A stretch of DNA of 64,000 nucleotides from CALLPQ01 sp964392325 (GTDB taxonomy: Bacteria > Pseudomonadota > Alphaproteobacteria > Caulobacterales > Parvularculaceae): NCBI GenBank assembly GCA_964392325.1, contig CAYMPJ010000001.1, positions 304,425-368,424 on the forward strand, written 5' to 3'. This document shows positions 53,536 through 62,561 of the stretch, in pieces. Every line of letters starts with the position of its first letter. Position 1 is the first letter of the stretch. The notes below the pieces were generated by a model that did not search any database, was not told the DNA's origin, and saw only the letters and a program-made list of their open reading frames with translations. The translations under genes and the position numbers were made by a program.

Positions 53536-54651
53536 CTACTTTGTGCTTGTCTCGCCTATTCGCGCAAAAATTTTCGTAAGTGGTTGCTCAACCCACTTAT
53601 GAGTAATCAAAGCGGTGTTAATACCGCCTACGAGACAAGCGACGATCAATAGAATATTATCTAAAAACCCTGTTATCTTCCCGCGACTTATTAGGGTACC
53701 GATGATAAGTATCAAGGGAACATGGGTTAAGTAGAGAGAATAGGATGCATCGCCGATTTTAATCAGCCAGTCAGGGGCGATGCGTGAATACCCCCATTCG
53801 ATGCCGACCACAGCGTATAAGAGCAATCCATATGGAAGCGTGAATATCATTGCCCTAATGGTATGATCAACAACCGCTTTGGGGTAGAGAGACGTTGAGA
53901 ACAGCACAAGAAGTAGAAATAGAATAAAAGTTGAAATAAAAATTCCAACGAGTGAATAACGGTGAATATTATTCAAACTCAAAAGAGCAATAAAACCTCC
54001 CAACAAAAATTCAAACGTTAAGGGGCTAAAAATGATGTTCGTCCATGGACCCACCCCACGCAAGCCGGTGGTAGTCCCAATAATAACGACGCCTCCCCAT
54101 AAAGCCAAAAGCACGGGTAATTTTTTGCGATGAAATAATAAGAAAAAGGAAAAAACGATATAAAAATACATTTCATAAACCAATGTCCAGCCGACGGGAA
54201 CGATCGGATATTTTTCGTCGGGCAGGAGAAGGAATGAAGAAAAATAATTCGTGATTATTTCTTTATCATTGAAAAAAAAACTTTTACCTGCGTAAAGCAG
54301 AATCATCGCAATCGTAACTAACCAATATAATGGGTAGATTCTCGTTACGCGGCGAAACAAGAATTCAGCCGATCGTTTTATTTTACTCTCCCATTTCAAT
54401 TTTCCAGTTTTTAGGGGGCCAGCATCATGGGTCACATAGACCATAATAAATCCGGAAATTAGAAAAAAAAGATCAACTCCCGTAGCGCCCATATTCAAGA
54501 ATTCCGGTAGTAGCTTTTCAGTACCGCCATAATCAGACTCACCCCCTGAAATATGAGTTGCTAAAACGAGCAAAGCCGCAACGCCGCGCAACGCCTGAAT
54601 ATTTTGCACTTGCATTCTTGTCTTAGAAAAACCAGTAGCGTCAGACATCAT
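53536..54651 (-). CDS. Acyltransferase-3 (OafA/NodX-type) membrane protein
   Basis: The 371-residue protein has about ten membrane segments and the family's N-terminal catalytic His region QALRGVAALLVLATHISGGE, with FFLISGFIM following. Such enzymes O-acylate surface polysaccharides or other exported sugars. The ATG at 54651 is chosen since the His region follows closely. It stands alone between tRNA-Leu and a gene remnant and has lower GC than its neighbours, hinting at horizontal acquisition. Confidence 0.85.
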   Translation of the reverse strand: MMSDATGFSKTRMQVQNIQALRGVAALLVLATHISGGESDYGGTEKLLPEFLNMGATGVDLFFLISGFIMVYVTHDAGPLKTGKLKWESKIKRSAEFLFRRVTRIYPLYWLVTIAMILLYAGKSFFFNDKEIITNYFSSFLLLPDEKYPIVPVGWTLVYEMYFYIVFSFFLLFHRKKLPVLLALWGGVVIIGTTTGLRGVGPWTNIIFSPLTFEFLLGGFIALLSLNNIHRYSLVGIFISTFILFLLLVLFSTSLYPKAVVDHTIRAMIFTLPYGLLLYAVVGIEWGYSRIAPDWLIKIGDASYSLYLTHVPLILIIGTLISRGKITGFLDNILLIVACLVGGINTALITHKWVEQPLTKIFARIGETSTK

Positions 54652-54696
54652 ATTACTCGAATTTATAAGGTTTTTTCGGTGACATACCACCGGACA

Positions 54697-54889
54697 TTAA
54701 CTGGACAATTTTATTGCGGTACGGTTTTCACCTTGCAAGTCAATCAAAAACAGTTTTCCCGCTTGATAAGTGGTAAAGGCAAAGCTCGCCTTTTGCTCGG
54801 CCAGCCACGCTGAAAACAAACGCGAACCCGCTATTTCCAGTTTTGGCGCATCAGACAAAGGTTTGGGCCCCCAATTTCGTAAATATAGT
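54697..54889 (-). pseudogene. Fragment of a TIGR03032/DUF4915-like gene
   Basis: A minus-strand frame of about 60 codons reads SRLFSAWLAEQKASFAFTTY and then QAGKLFLIDLQGENR before a stop. It strongly resembles the N-terminal part of TIGR03032 family proteins, which are several hundred residues long. It lacks an ATG, and the rest of the gene is absent: the next bases are the acyltransferase promoter region. I call it a truncated remnant, probably cut by the arrival of neighbouring DNA. Confidence 0.6.
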
Positions 54890-54963
54890 TACTGGATAAA
54901 TATACCATTTACCTAAAAAACCAAAACCGTAACTTTATATAGGGGCATTTTGATCTTCCAGAT

Positions 54964-55287
54964 CTATTGCCTGCTTACTTTTTCATCATGACCGGATACA
55001 CCCTCACGGCGTTCCAGCTCGGTCACAACATCGCTCAAATCAATATCGCGCGCTGCAAGGAGCACCATCAAATGATAGATTGAATCTGCACTTTCATTGA
55101 TCAAAGCCTGTTTATCTGTTTGCGTTCCCGCTATGATTGTCTCGACCGCTTCTTCACCAAATTTTCGCGCACAATGGTTTGGGCCTTTTGCAAACAAAGA
55201 CGCCGTGTACGAACTTTTTGCATCGGTTCCTTTGCGTGATTTTATCGTTTCGAAAAGACGCTTCAATATTTCTAGATCGCTTTTCAT
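54964..55287 (-). CDS. hisE: Phosphoribosyl-ATP pyrophosphohydrolase
   Basis: HisE removes pyrophosphate from phosphoribosyl-ATP, the second step of histidine synthesis. The 107-residue protein has GPNHCARKFGEEAVETIIAG and the Glu/Asp metal-binding helices EEAVE and ADSIYHLMVLL. It is the last gene of hisB-H-A-F-E, starting three bases after hisF. Confidence 0.95.
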   Translation of the reverse strand: MKSDLEILKRLFETIKSRKGTDAKSSYTASLFAKGPNHCARKFGEEAVETIIAGTQTDKQALINESADSIYHLMVLLAARDIDLSDVVTELERREGVSGHDEKVSRQ

Positions 55288-55290
55288 GTC

Positions 55291-56067
55291 TTAGACCTTT
55301 GTTTTATAGACGCTGCGTACCGGCACCCCGGCAGCGCGCAGGGCCTTTCTTGCATCATCTATTGTGTGCGTACCAAAATGAAAAATCGAGGCCGCAAGAA
55401 CCGCGCTAGCACCGCCTTTGGTGACGCCTTCAACAAGATGGGTTAAATTGCCAACGCCTCCAGACGCAATAACCGGAACGCGCACCCCGGACGAGATCGC
55501 CTTGGTCAAAGCCAGATCATAACCGGATTTAACCCCGTCCTGATCCATGGATGTCAGCAAAATTTCACCGGCTCCAAGGCTAACCACTTTTTGCGCAAAC
55601 GCCACCGCATCAATCCCCGTCGGCTCGCGGCCACCATGGGTAAATATCTCCCAGCGATCCGGACCTGTCTTTCTTGCATCAACGGCAACCGTTACACATT
55701 GCGCCCCAAAGCGCGTTGCCGCCTCGCGCACCAGCTCCGGATTTTTAACCGCAGCCGTATTGATAGAAACCTTGTCGGCGCCTGCGAGCAAAAGGTTGCG
55801 AAAATCATCAGTGCTCTTAACACCGCCGCCAACAGTCAAAGGCATAAAGCATTGCTCTGCAACCTGTTTAACCTGATCGATCAATATTCCACGCCCTTCA
55901 TGGCTGGCGGAAATATCGAGAAAACAAAGCTCATCAGCACCGGCAGCGTCATAAGCGATTGCGGCTTCAACTGGATCCCCCGCATCGCGCAATCCGACAA
56001 AGTTGACACCCTTGACCACGCGGCCATCCTTGACGTCAAGACAGGGGATAATTCTGACATTCAGCAT
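55291..56067 (-). CDS. hisF: Imidazole glycerol phosphate synthase, cyclase subunit
   Basis: HisF with HisH turns PRFAR into imidazole glycerol phosphate and AICAR. The 258-residue TIM barrel begins MLNVRIIPCLDVKDGRVVKG (catalytic Asp) and has LTVGGGVKSTDDF and PVIASGGVGNLTH. Its start overlaps the hisA stop by seven bases, so it is coupled. Confidence 0.97.
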   Translation of the reverse strand: MLNVRIIPCLDVKDGRVVKGVNFVGLRDAGDPVEAAIAYDAAGADELCFLDISASHEGRGILIDQVKQVAEQCFMPLTVGGGVKSTDDFRNLLLAGADKVSINTAAVKNPELVREAATRFGAQCVTVAVDARKTGPDRWEIFTHGGREPTGIDAVAFAQKVVSLGAGEILLTSMDQDGVKSGYDLALTKAISSGVRVPVIASGGVGNLTHLVEGVTKGGASAVLAASIFHFGTHTIDDARKALRAAGVPVRSVYKTKV

Positions 56068-56837
56068 GATGACCCCCTGCCCAAATTGCCCTCATCACCA
56101 GGAACGGTTTTTGCAAGAGCCATTGCCTTGGCCGGATCAATGCGCCCATCATAGAGGGCGCGGCCAATAATGACCCCCTCTATTGGTGCGGGTGCAGCCT
56201 TGAGATTGATTATATCGTCCAGACTAGCGACGCCGCCCGACGCAATCACGGGTATGGGGGTCTGGTTGGCAAGATGCGCCGTTGCCTCGACATTTACGCC
56301 TTTAAGCGCCCCGTCCCGGCTAATATCTGTATAGATCAGCGCCGACATACCAAGATCTTCAAACCGGCTGGCGACCTCCTCGACACTTAAATCCGTGTCA
56401 CCGGCCCAGCCATCGGTTTTGACACGGCCATCCCTCGCATCAAGGCCCAAAGCAACCTGCCCGGGAAATGTTTGCGCCGCCTCCCGAACAAAGTCCGGGT
56501 CATTGACAGCAGCGGTTCCAAGAATAACCCGAGACAATCCTTGATTAAGCCACCCCTCAATAGCCGCCATTGAACGTATCCCCCCGCCCAGCTGTGCAGG
56601 CGCGTCAGTATTTGCCAGAATATCCTTCACCGCCTCTTTGTTTTCAGAGCGCCCGCTAAAAGCGCCATCCAAATCGACAATATGCAAACGCTCAAAACCA
56701 GCTTGCGCAAAAGCGACCGCCTGTCCGCCGGGACTATCATTATAAATAGTAGCGCTCTCCATCTCGCCATGGAGTAAGCGCACACATTGTCCGCCCTTTA
56801 GATCGATTGCCGGATATAAGGTTAAAGGAGAGCTCAT
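56061..56837 (-). CDS. hisA: ProFAR isomerase
   Basis: HisA isomerises ProFAR to PRFAR in histidine synthesis. The 258-residue protein begins MSSPLTLYPAIDLKGGQCVR and has the half-barrel repeats LGGGIRSM and PVIASGGVASLDD. The ATG at 56837 overlaps the hisH stop as ATGA, so this start is preferred over one three codons upstream. Confidence 0.97.
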   Translation of the reverse strand: MSSPLTLYPAIDLKGGQCVRLLHGEMESATIYNDSPGGQAVAFAQAGFERLHIVDLDGAFSGRSENKEAVKDILANTDAPAQLGGGIRSMAAIEGWLNQGLSRVILGTAAVNDPDFVREAAQTFPGQVALGLDARDGRVKTDGWAGDTDLSVEEVASRFEDLGMSALIYTDISRDGALKGVNVEATAHLANQTPIPVIASGGVASLDDIINLKAAPAPIEGVIIGRALYDGRIDPAKAMALAKTVPGDEGNLGRGSSC

Positions 56838-57502
56838 GGTGACCACATCAAAAAATTGCGAAGCAAGGCCAAACCAGCGCCTTGGCTCTTTTCCGGGTGA
56901 AATTGGGTGCCTAAAATATTATCTTGCGCAACTGCCGCCACGAGTGCCGCACCATAGTCGCATGAACCAATAATTACATCATTAGTTTCGGTTTCAAAAT
57001 GAAAAGAATGCAAAAAATAGAATTCTATGTCCGATAATTCGTTTTGCTTGCCAAATAAGTCATGTTTCTTAGTTGCCTGGACCTGATTCCAGCCCATATG
57101 GGGTACCCTTAATTCAGGGGCGAGCGGGTCAATCCTGACGACCTGTCCTTTAATCCAACCCAGCCCGGCATGATCACCAAATTCGCGGCCCCAATCGGCA
57201 AACATTTGCATCCCCACGCAAATGCCGAGTAACGGTTTTTTATCTTCAAATACCGCCAGCTCCAATGCATCGCGCATCCCCGTCAGTCCATGCAAGCCAT
57301 CCATGCAAGCCGCAAAGGCCCCAACACCGGGTAGTACGATACGATCGGCATTGGCAATGTCACTTGATTGGTCAGTGACAAATACACGGGTATTGTCTGT
57401 TTCCAAAGCCGCTGCACGCTCGACCGCCTTCTGGACCGAGCGCAAATTGCCCGCCCCAAGGTCAATAATGGCAACTGACTGAGAAGACGTCACATCATTC
57501 AT
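56834..57502 (-). CDS. hisH: Imidazole glycerol phosphate synthase, glutaminase subunit
   Basis: HisH is the class I glutaminase that supplies ammonia to HisF. The 222-residue protein has the nucleophile Cys in PLLGICVGMQMFAD, and the His/Glu pair in LGTQFHPEKSQ. It lies 47 bases after hisB and overlaps hisA. Confidence 0.97.
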   Translation of the reverse strand: MNDVTSSQSVAIIDLGAGNLRSVQKAVERAAALETDNTRVFVTDQSSDIANADRIVLPGVGAFAACMDGLHGLTGMRDALELAVFEDKKPLLGICVGMQMFADWGREFGDHAGLGWIKGQVVRIDPLAPELRVPHMGWNQVQATKKHDLFGKQNELSDIEFYFLHSFHFETETNDVIIGSCDYGAALVAAVAQDNILGTQFHPEKSQGAGLALLRNFLMWSP

Positions 57503-57549
57503 AAATTACAGGCTTTCTCGAAAGACCGGTCAGGGGAGGAGCACCCGCT

Positions 57550-58143
57550 TTAACCGCCCAAAACACCTTTGGTTGAGGGCATTGCCTTCCCGGCTCTAGG
57601 GTCTATTTCCACCGCTTCCCGCATGGCTCTGGCCGTGGCCTTATAACAGCTCTCGATAATATGGTGAGAATTCTCGCCATAAATGTTCTCCACATGGAGG
57701 CAAATTCCTGCATTGGTGGCAAAGGCATGGAACCATTCTTTAAACAGCTCGGTATCCATTTCGCCAACCTTGGGACGCTCAAAGGCAACTTTCCAGATAA
57801 GGTAGGGCCGTTTTGAAATATCGATGGTAGCCCGAGACAAGGTTTCATCCATAGGAATATAGGATGCGCCGAACCGGCGGATACCAATACACTCTCCCAA
57901 CGCTTTGGCCAGGGCTTGACCCATGACGATGCCCACATCTTCTACGGTGTGATGCATATCAATATGCAAATCCCCGACTGCACGCACTTTCAGGTCGATC
58001 AATGAGTGCTTGCAAAAACCTTCAAGCATATGATCAAAAAAGCCGATGCCGGTATCAACATCATACTCACCGGTCCCATCGAGATCGATGGTCACAAAAA
58101 TTTCGGTCTCTTTGGTTTTGCGTTCAACAGTCGCAGTTCGCAT
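57550..58143 (-). CDS. hisB: Imidazoleglycerol-phosphate dehydratase
   Basis: HisB dehydrates imidazole glycerol phosphate. The 197-residue single-domain form has two metal-binding motifs, DLHIDMHHTVEDVGIVMGQA and the C-terminal GENSHHIIESCYKA, as in alphaproteobacteria. It is first in the his operon and divergent from hslV over 141 bases. Confidence 0.97.
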   Translation of the reverse strand: MRTATVERKTKETEIFVTIDLDGTGEYDVDTGIGFFDHMLEGFCKHSLIDLKVRAVGDLHIDMHHTVEDVGIVMGQALAKALGECIGIRRFGASYIPMDETLSRATIDISKRPYLIWKVAFERPKVGEMDTELFKEWFHAFATNAGICLHVENIYGENSHHIIESCYKATARAMREAVEIDPRAGKAMPSTKGVLGG

Positions 58144-58284
58144 CAGTGCTTCCTTATCAATTTAATCCCTTATATATAGAGGAAAATTGTTAAAGCAATT
58201 CTAGCCTTGGCTATTGCCATAGTCGACCTTGTGCGCATATCTGTCCACCAGTTGCTTTAAGACTACAATATCAGGAGAACAGAC

Positions 58285-58830
58285 ATGTCTATTGAAATGC
58301 ACGGTACGACCATTTTGGCTGTTAGGCGCAACGGAATGGTTTGTGTTGGCGGTGATGGGCAAGTTAGTCTGGGTAATACCACGGTTAAAGGAGATGCCCG
58401 CAAAGTGCGCCGCATCGGGGCCGGTGGCAATGTTATTGCCGGTTTTGCCGGTGCTACCGCAGACGCTTTTACTTTGCTGGAGCGATTGGAGGGCAAGCTG
58501 GAGCAATACCCTAACCAGCTTATGCGTGCGTCTGTCGAGCTCGCAAAGGACTGGCGCACCGACCGATATCTGCGCAAACTTGAAGCAATGATGATTGTCG
58601 CTGATAAAGACCTCACTCTTACTCTTTCTGGTATGGGCGATGTCCTTGAGCCAGAAAACGGTATTACCGGCATTGGTTCGGGCGGCGATTATGCCCGTTC
58701 AGCAGCGCGGGCTCTTTTCGATGCGACGGAATTGACCCCTGAAGAAATCGTCAGACAATCAATGGCGGTTGCAGCCTCGATTTGCATTTACACCAATGAT
58801 CAGCTTACTATCGAAACCATCGAACAATAA
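58285..58830 (+). CDS. hslV: ATP-dependent protease subunit HslV (ClpQ)
   Basis: HslV is the proteasome-beta-like peptidase of HslUV. The short propeptide MSIEMHG leads to catalytic Thr8, then TTILAVRRNG and GGDGQVSLGNTTVKG. The 181 residues are normal. CAGGAG precedes the ATG. The partner ATPase gene hslU, usually directly downstream, is replaced here by an M23 peptidase gene. Confidence 0.96.
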   Translation: MSIEMHGTTILAVRRNGMVCVGGDGQVSLGNTTVKGDARKVRRIGAGGNVIAGFAGATADAFTLLERLEGKLEQYPNQLMRASVELAKDWRTDRYLRKLEAMMIVADKDLTLTLSGMGDVLEPENGITGIGSGGDYARSAARALFDATELTPEEIVRQSMAVAASICIYTNDQLTIETIEQ

Positions 58831-58953
58831 GCCTTGTTGGTGCTATGATCGGGCTTTTATTTTTGGACCGATAAAAGTTTTTTAGCGTCATTTTAAACGC
58901 AATGCACATAAAATATATTGCTGAGAATTTTCATTTTGAAAGCAAAACGAAAC

Positions 58954-60054
58954 ATGAAATATAATGGTGTTGCGCCGATAAGCCTTACAGGGGCCGATGG
59001 ATCAGGATTTAAATTTCTAGCTCTTTTCATGCTCGGGTTTATCCCTTCAAGCTGCGCCGCCGAGACGCCCCAAGAACAATCCATCGAGCTAGCACTACCT
59101 GTTGCTTGTGACATGGAAAAACACTGCTCAATACACAAATATGTTGATCTGGATCCAGGTGTAAACCGACTGGATTACGCGTGCGGTAGTCTGTCGAGTG
59201 ATGGCCATACCGGTACCGATTTCAGGGTACCGAATTTGGCCCATATGCATAAAGGCGTTGATGTTATCGCCGCCGCTGACGGTGTAGTTAGGGCTGTGCG
59301 CGACGGGGTCCGCGATATTTCTGTTCGGGAAGGGGGCGTTGAGGCCGTTAAAGATATCAAGGCCGGTAATTCGGTCGCGCTCACTCATCCCAATGGCTGG
59401 GAGACCCAGTATAGTCATCTTAAAAAAGGGAGTGTTCGCGTCCAGCCGGGAGACCACGTAAAAGTCGGAGATATTTTAGGGCAAATTGGTTTGTCGGGTA
59501 ATACCGAGTTTCCGCACACCCATTTCTCGGTGCGCCATGACGGTCGCAATATCGACCCCTTTACCGGTATGGCCGTAGACACGGAACTAGAAAGTCATAC
59601 GCCAGATCCAGATAAAACGGAAGCCTTGGGGGTTTGCGGTGATACCAGCAAATCTTTGTGGAATGTCAATGCCTTGGCGGCACTACCCTATAAGGCCTCG
59701 GGTATCTTGACCGCAGGCTTTGCTACCGGACCTGCCACTGCTGAGGCCGCCAGAAATGGCCAGTATGACCGCGTGAAAGTTCACCAGCAAAGCCCTGCTC
59801 TTGTTTTCTGGGTGGATTTGTTTGGTAGTGAAGCAGGTGATACTCAGGAGTTCACCATTCAGACTGAGGATGGAACACCGATACATACAAGGAAAAGTCG
59901 GCTGGAAAAAAATAATATCAGCTGGTTTGCGTTCTCGGGGAAAAAGCGACCGAAAAGCGGTTGGCCCAAGGGACCCTATATCGGGTCATACCGGTTAATA
60001 CGAGATGGACGGATCGTTTCAACAGTTGAAAAGCAACTCATTATTGAAAAATAG
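58954..60054 (+). CDS. M23-family (LytM) zinc metallopeptidase, exported
   Basis: The 366-residue protein has an N-terminal hydrophobic segment (about 19-33) and an M23 domain with HTGTD (H85, D89) and HTHF (H188, H190) as zinc ligands plus a conserved His in QYSHLKKG. The long linker and a C-terminal beta domain (about 215-366) suggest a cell-wall or signalling role. M23 enzymes cut peptidoglycan cross-links. An upstream TTG would add 12 residues; ATG 58954 is preferred, although its ribosome-binding site is weak. Confidence 0.85.
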   Translation: MKYNGVAPISLTGADGSGFKFLALFMLGFIPSSCAAETPQEQSIELALPVACDMEKHCSIHKYVDLDPGVNRLDYACGSLSSDGHTGTDFRVPNLAHMHKGVDVIAAADGVVRAVRDGVRDISVREGGVEAVKDIKAGNSVALTHPNGWETQYSHLKKGSVRVQPGDHVKVGDILGQIGLSGNTEFPHTHFSVRHDGRNIDPFTGMAVDTELESHTPDPDKTEALGVCGDTSKSLWNVNALAALPYKASGILTAGFATGPATAEAARNGQYDRVKVHQQSPALVFWVDLFGSEAGDTQEFTIQTEDGTPIHTRKSRLEKNNISWFAFSGKKRPKSGWPKGPYIGSYRLIRDGRIVSTVEKQLIIEK

Positions 60055-60237
60055 ATGTTCCATAATCTTGATATTTATCAGCAGGCCTGCAAGAGCCTGG
60101 TCAATGACAATCTAAAAAACGGCCCAAAGCGGACCGAAGACCAGTGTCTCATTTGGGCAAGTTTCATTGGTTCGCAGCTTATCTGCATTGGTTTCAAAGG
60201 ATTATGCATAACGGCAATTTATGTTTGTCATAAGTAA
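60055..60237 (+). CDS. Possible 60-residue protein
   Basis: The frame starts with ATG immediately after the TAG of the M23 gene, so it could be translated by re-initiation. The 60 residues are Cys-rich for their length (five Cys), with a moderately hydrophobic C-terminal half, and match no family I know. It could be a coupled small protein or a chance frame. Confidence 0.3.
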   Translation: MFHNLDIYQQACKSLVNDNLKNGPKRTEDQCLIWASFIGSQLICIGFKGLCITAIYVCHK

Positions 60238-60319
60238 ACCCCCACATGACATAGGCTATATGACTGGTAAACTTTATTAAAAGTAGGGAGCATATGACAG
60301 GCGGTCACCATTCTTGAAT

Positions 60320-60343
60320 CCTAATCGCGCGGTCAAGATTAGG
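60320..60343. promoter_or_regulatory. Inverted repeat upstream of the MttB-family gene
   Basis: CCTAATC (60320-60326) and GATTAGG (60337-60343) are perfect 7-base arms with a 10-base spacer, about 70 bases before the methyltransferase start. It could be a regulator site or a leader hairpin. Confidence 0.3.
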
Positions 60344-60413
60344 GGGATCATCAGGTTTTCGCGCCTTTCTACGGACCGCCTTTTGTGCGGTATATGTATT
60401 TTATGGAGTGAAT

Positions 60414-61946
60414 ATGTCGGAACAGGTAAAACCCAAACGCCGAGGTAGACAAGCGCGTCAAGCCGCGCGCGCGGCCGAAGTCACCCCTCGGCTTAAGACC
60501 ATACGTTACGGCATCAAACCTATCGAACTTGCAAGCGCTGACCAGATTGAACGTATTCACCAAGCGTCCCTTTGGATATTAAAAGAGGTGGGTGTTGTCT
60601 TTCGTGATGAACCCGCACTGGCTCACTGGAAAGAAGCTGGCGCAGATGTTCGGGGCGAACGTGTGCATCTGACTCCAGGCCTTATCGATAGTTTAATAGC
60701 AAAGGCCCCACCTCGCTTTGAAATGACGGGACGCGGTAAGGACACACGGTTTGAAATTGGACAAGGGACAGTCGCCTTTGCGCCCGCCCACGGACCACCT
60801 TTTATTCGTGATCTGGATGGAAGTCGGCGCTTTTCAACCATCGGTGATTTGCGCCGCATAAATAAGATTGTGCAGATGAGCCCGGGTTTCCATATGACCA
60901 CCGGCTTTTCTTGCGAACCGACTGATATTCCTGTTCCATGGCGTCACCTACATATCAATCACAGTAGCTTTGTTGAAGCCGACCTTGCCACATTTGGTAT
61001 GGGGACAGGGCAAGTGCGTTCTGAAGACTCTGTTGCGATGGCTAAAATTGTTTACGGAGACAAATTTCTTGAGAACAATGTGGTCATGCTCTCTCACGCA
61101 TCTGGTAACTCACCTCTCGTTTGGGACTCCTCTATGCTGGAGGGTCTGCGAACCTTTATCCTCGCTGGACAAGGCGTGCTTATTTCGCCCTTTGTCTTAG
61201 GTGCCGCCAATACGCCTGCGGATGTCGTCTCGACAGTTGCGCAGCTCAACGCCGAGGCAATCTCATGCATTGCTTATGCACAGCTGGTCAAACCGGGTGC
61301 CCCTTGCATTTATGGACAATTCTCCGTCGCAGTCTCTATGAAAACAGGGGCGCCAATGTCTGGCATGCCAGAAGGTAATTTAATTAACGGACTCGTCGGA
61401 CAATTAGCGCGCCGCTATAATATTCCATGGCGTACAACAGCATCACAGTCGGCGGGTAAAACTTTTGATGCGCAATCAGGTTATGAATCTGCCACTTCAT
61501 ATATGGCAGGTATAACCGCCAATGCGAGTCTTATGCTCCATGCTGGAGGTTGGGATGAAGCGGGTATGGTTCATTGCCTATCCAAACTCGTCGTCGATGC
61601 CGAGCAAAATCAACTTATGGCGAAATATGCTGCTGGAGTTAATTTTGATTTGCTTCAAGAAGGATTAGAAGCTGTTCGCCGGATCGGGCCAGGAGGTCAT
61701 TATTTAGGAGATGAATTTACTCTTAAGCACTTCCAGACAGCATTTACGACGCCAGAAATACTGGATTATGAAGCGTGGGAACATTGGGAGCTGAACGGAT
61801 CTCGCGATATTCAAACCCGCGCCCGCGCCAAAGCGGAAAAGTTACTTACAGAGTATGAAGCACCTGAAATTGATATTGCAATTAAAGAGGCGCTCGATAG
61901 CTTTGTCGAGAGAAGACAAGAGGAAATCTCACCGAGTCTGGCTTAA
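60414..61946 (+). CDS. MttB-superfamily (trimethylamine/betaine) corrinoid methyltransferase
   Basis: The 510-residue protein has the MttB fold, with IHQASLWILKEVGVVF near the start and a conserved glycine-rich barrel. It has no in-frame TAG, so it is a non-pyrrolysine member like MtgB (glycine betaine), MtpB (proline betaine) or MtcB (carnitine), which move a methyl group from a quaternary amine to a corrinoid protein. The substrate cannot be told. A GTG two codons earlier is possible; ATG 60414 has GGAG just upstream. No corrinoid protein or reductive activase is in the window. The N-terminus has a basic Arg-rich extension (about 1-30). Confidence 0.85.
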   Translation: MSEQVKPKRRGRQARQAARAAEVTPRLKTIRYGIKPIELASADQIERIHQASLWILKEVGVVFRDEPALAHWKEAGADVRGERVHLTPGLIDSLIAKAPPRFEMTGRGKDTRFEIGQGTVAFAPAHGPPFIRDLDGSRRFSTIGDLRRINKIVQMSPGFHMTTGFSCEPTDIPVPWRHLHINHSSFVEADLATFGMGTGQVRSEDSVAMAKIVYGDKFLENNVVMLSHASGNSPLVWDSSMLEGLRTFILAGQGVLISPFVLGAANTPADVVSTVAQLNAEAISCIAYAQLVKPGAPCIYGQFSVAVSMKTGAPMSGMPEGNLINGLVGQLARRYNIPWRTTASQSAGKTFDAQSGYESATSYMAGITANASLMLHAGGWDEAGMVHCLSKLVVDAEQNQLMAKYAAGVNFDLLQEGLEAVRRIGPGGHYLGDEFTLKHFQTAFTTPEILDYEAWEHWELNGSRDIQTRARAKAEKLLTEYEAPEIDIAIKEALDSFVERRQEEISPSLA

Positions 61947-62042
61947 ACATCTGCCGCGCAAGGCGGACCAAGGTCGTATTGCATAGCTAGTTCAATACAC
62001 AATTCGCCAAAAGAGTGGGTAGTGCCTAAACGATTGGAGTCA

Positions 62043-62471
62043 TTAGTTGCCGTCTCCGCCGCCTGTAATCCGGAAATCACGGCGCGCCCTGATCATGGTT
62101 GACATCCAGGTCACCACAAAGTCGATAAAGGATGCCAGAAGGAATATGAAAAAGTAGGAGTTGCCATATGCTCTGATTAGCAAGAATGCCAGAAGTGAAA
62201 AAATAAATATTGCCAGCGACATCATATGAGTTTGTGGTTGCGAAATTTCACCTGAGGACTGCCGGACGACTTCCAGAAAAATAGAGATCATGACAAAACA
62301 AACAAAAATATCGCCATAGGCCATACGCCAAATTTCTCCCGAGGGTAAAGGAAGAGAAATCACGTCTGTATGCAACAGATCATAGGCGTTCATACCGAAC
62401 ACAAGTGTGGTTAACACAAATAGATTAAATAGGAAAAACCCTACAATGGTCGTTGGTAATTTAAAATTCAT
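62043..62471 (-). CDS. Small membrane protein of unknown function
   Basis: The 142-residue protein has about four hydrophobic segments, a short basic loop and the C-terminal tail RARRDFRITGGGDGN. GAGGG lies before the ATG. I recognise no family. It stands alone between the MttB-like gene and the comM gene on the opposite strand to MttB. Confidence 0.6.
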   Translation of the reverse strand: MNFKLPTTIVGFFLFNLFVLTTLVFGMNAYDLLHTDVISLPLPSGEIWRMAYGDIFVCFVMISIFLEVVRQSSGEISQPQTHMMSLAIFIFSLLAFLLIRAYGNSYFFIFLLASFIDFVVTWMSTMIRARRDFRITGGGDGN

Positions 62472-62561
62472 TGATTTACCCTCGCTTTACTAGCCCTATT
62501 GTGAGGATCGTATCAAAAGAATGTAGAAAGTGCCATACCCAAGGCAGATAAAGTTAATCCT

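Noticed and set aside
60414..61946. Pyrrolysine-type MttB
   Set aside because: The frame is uninterrupted by TAG, so it is a non-pyrrolysine member.
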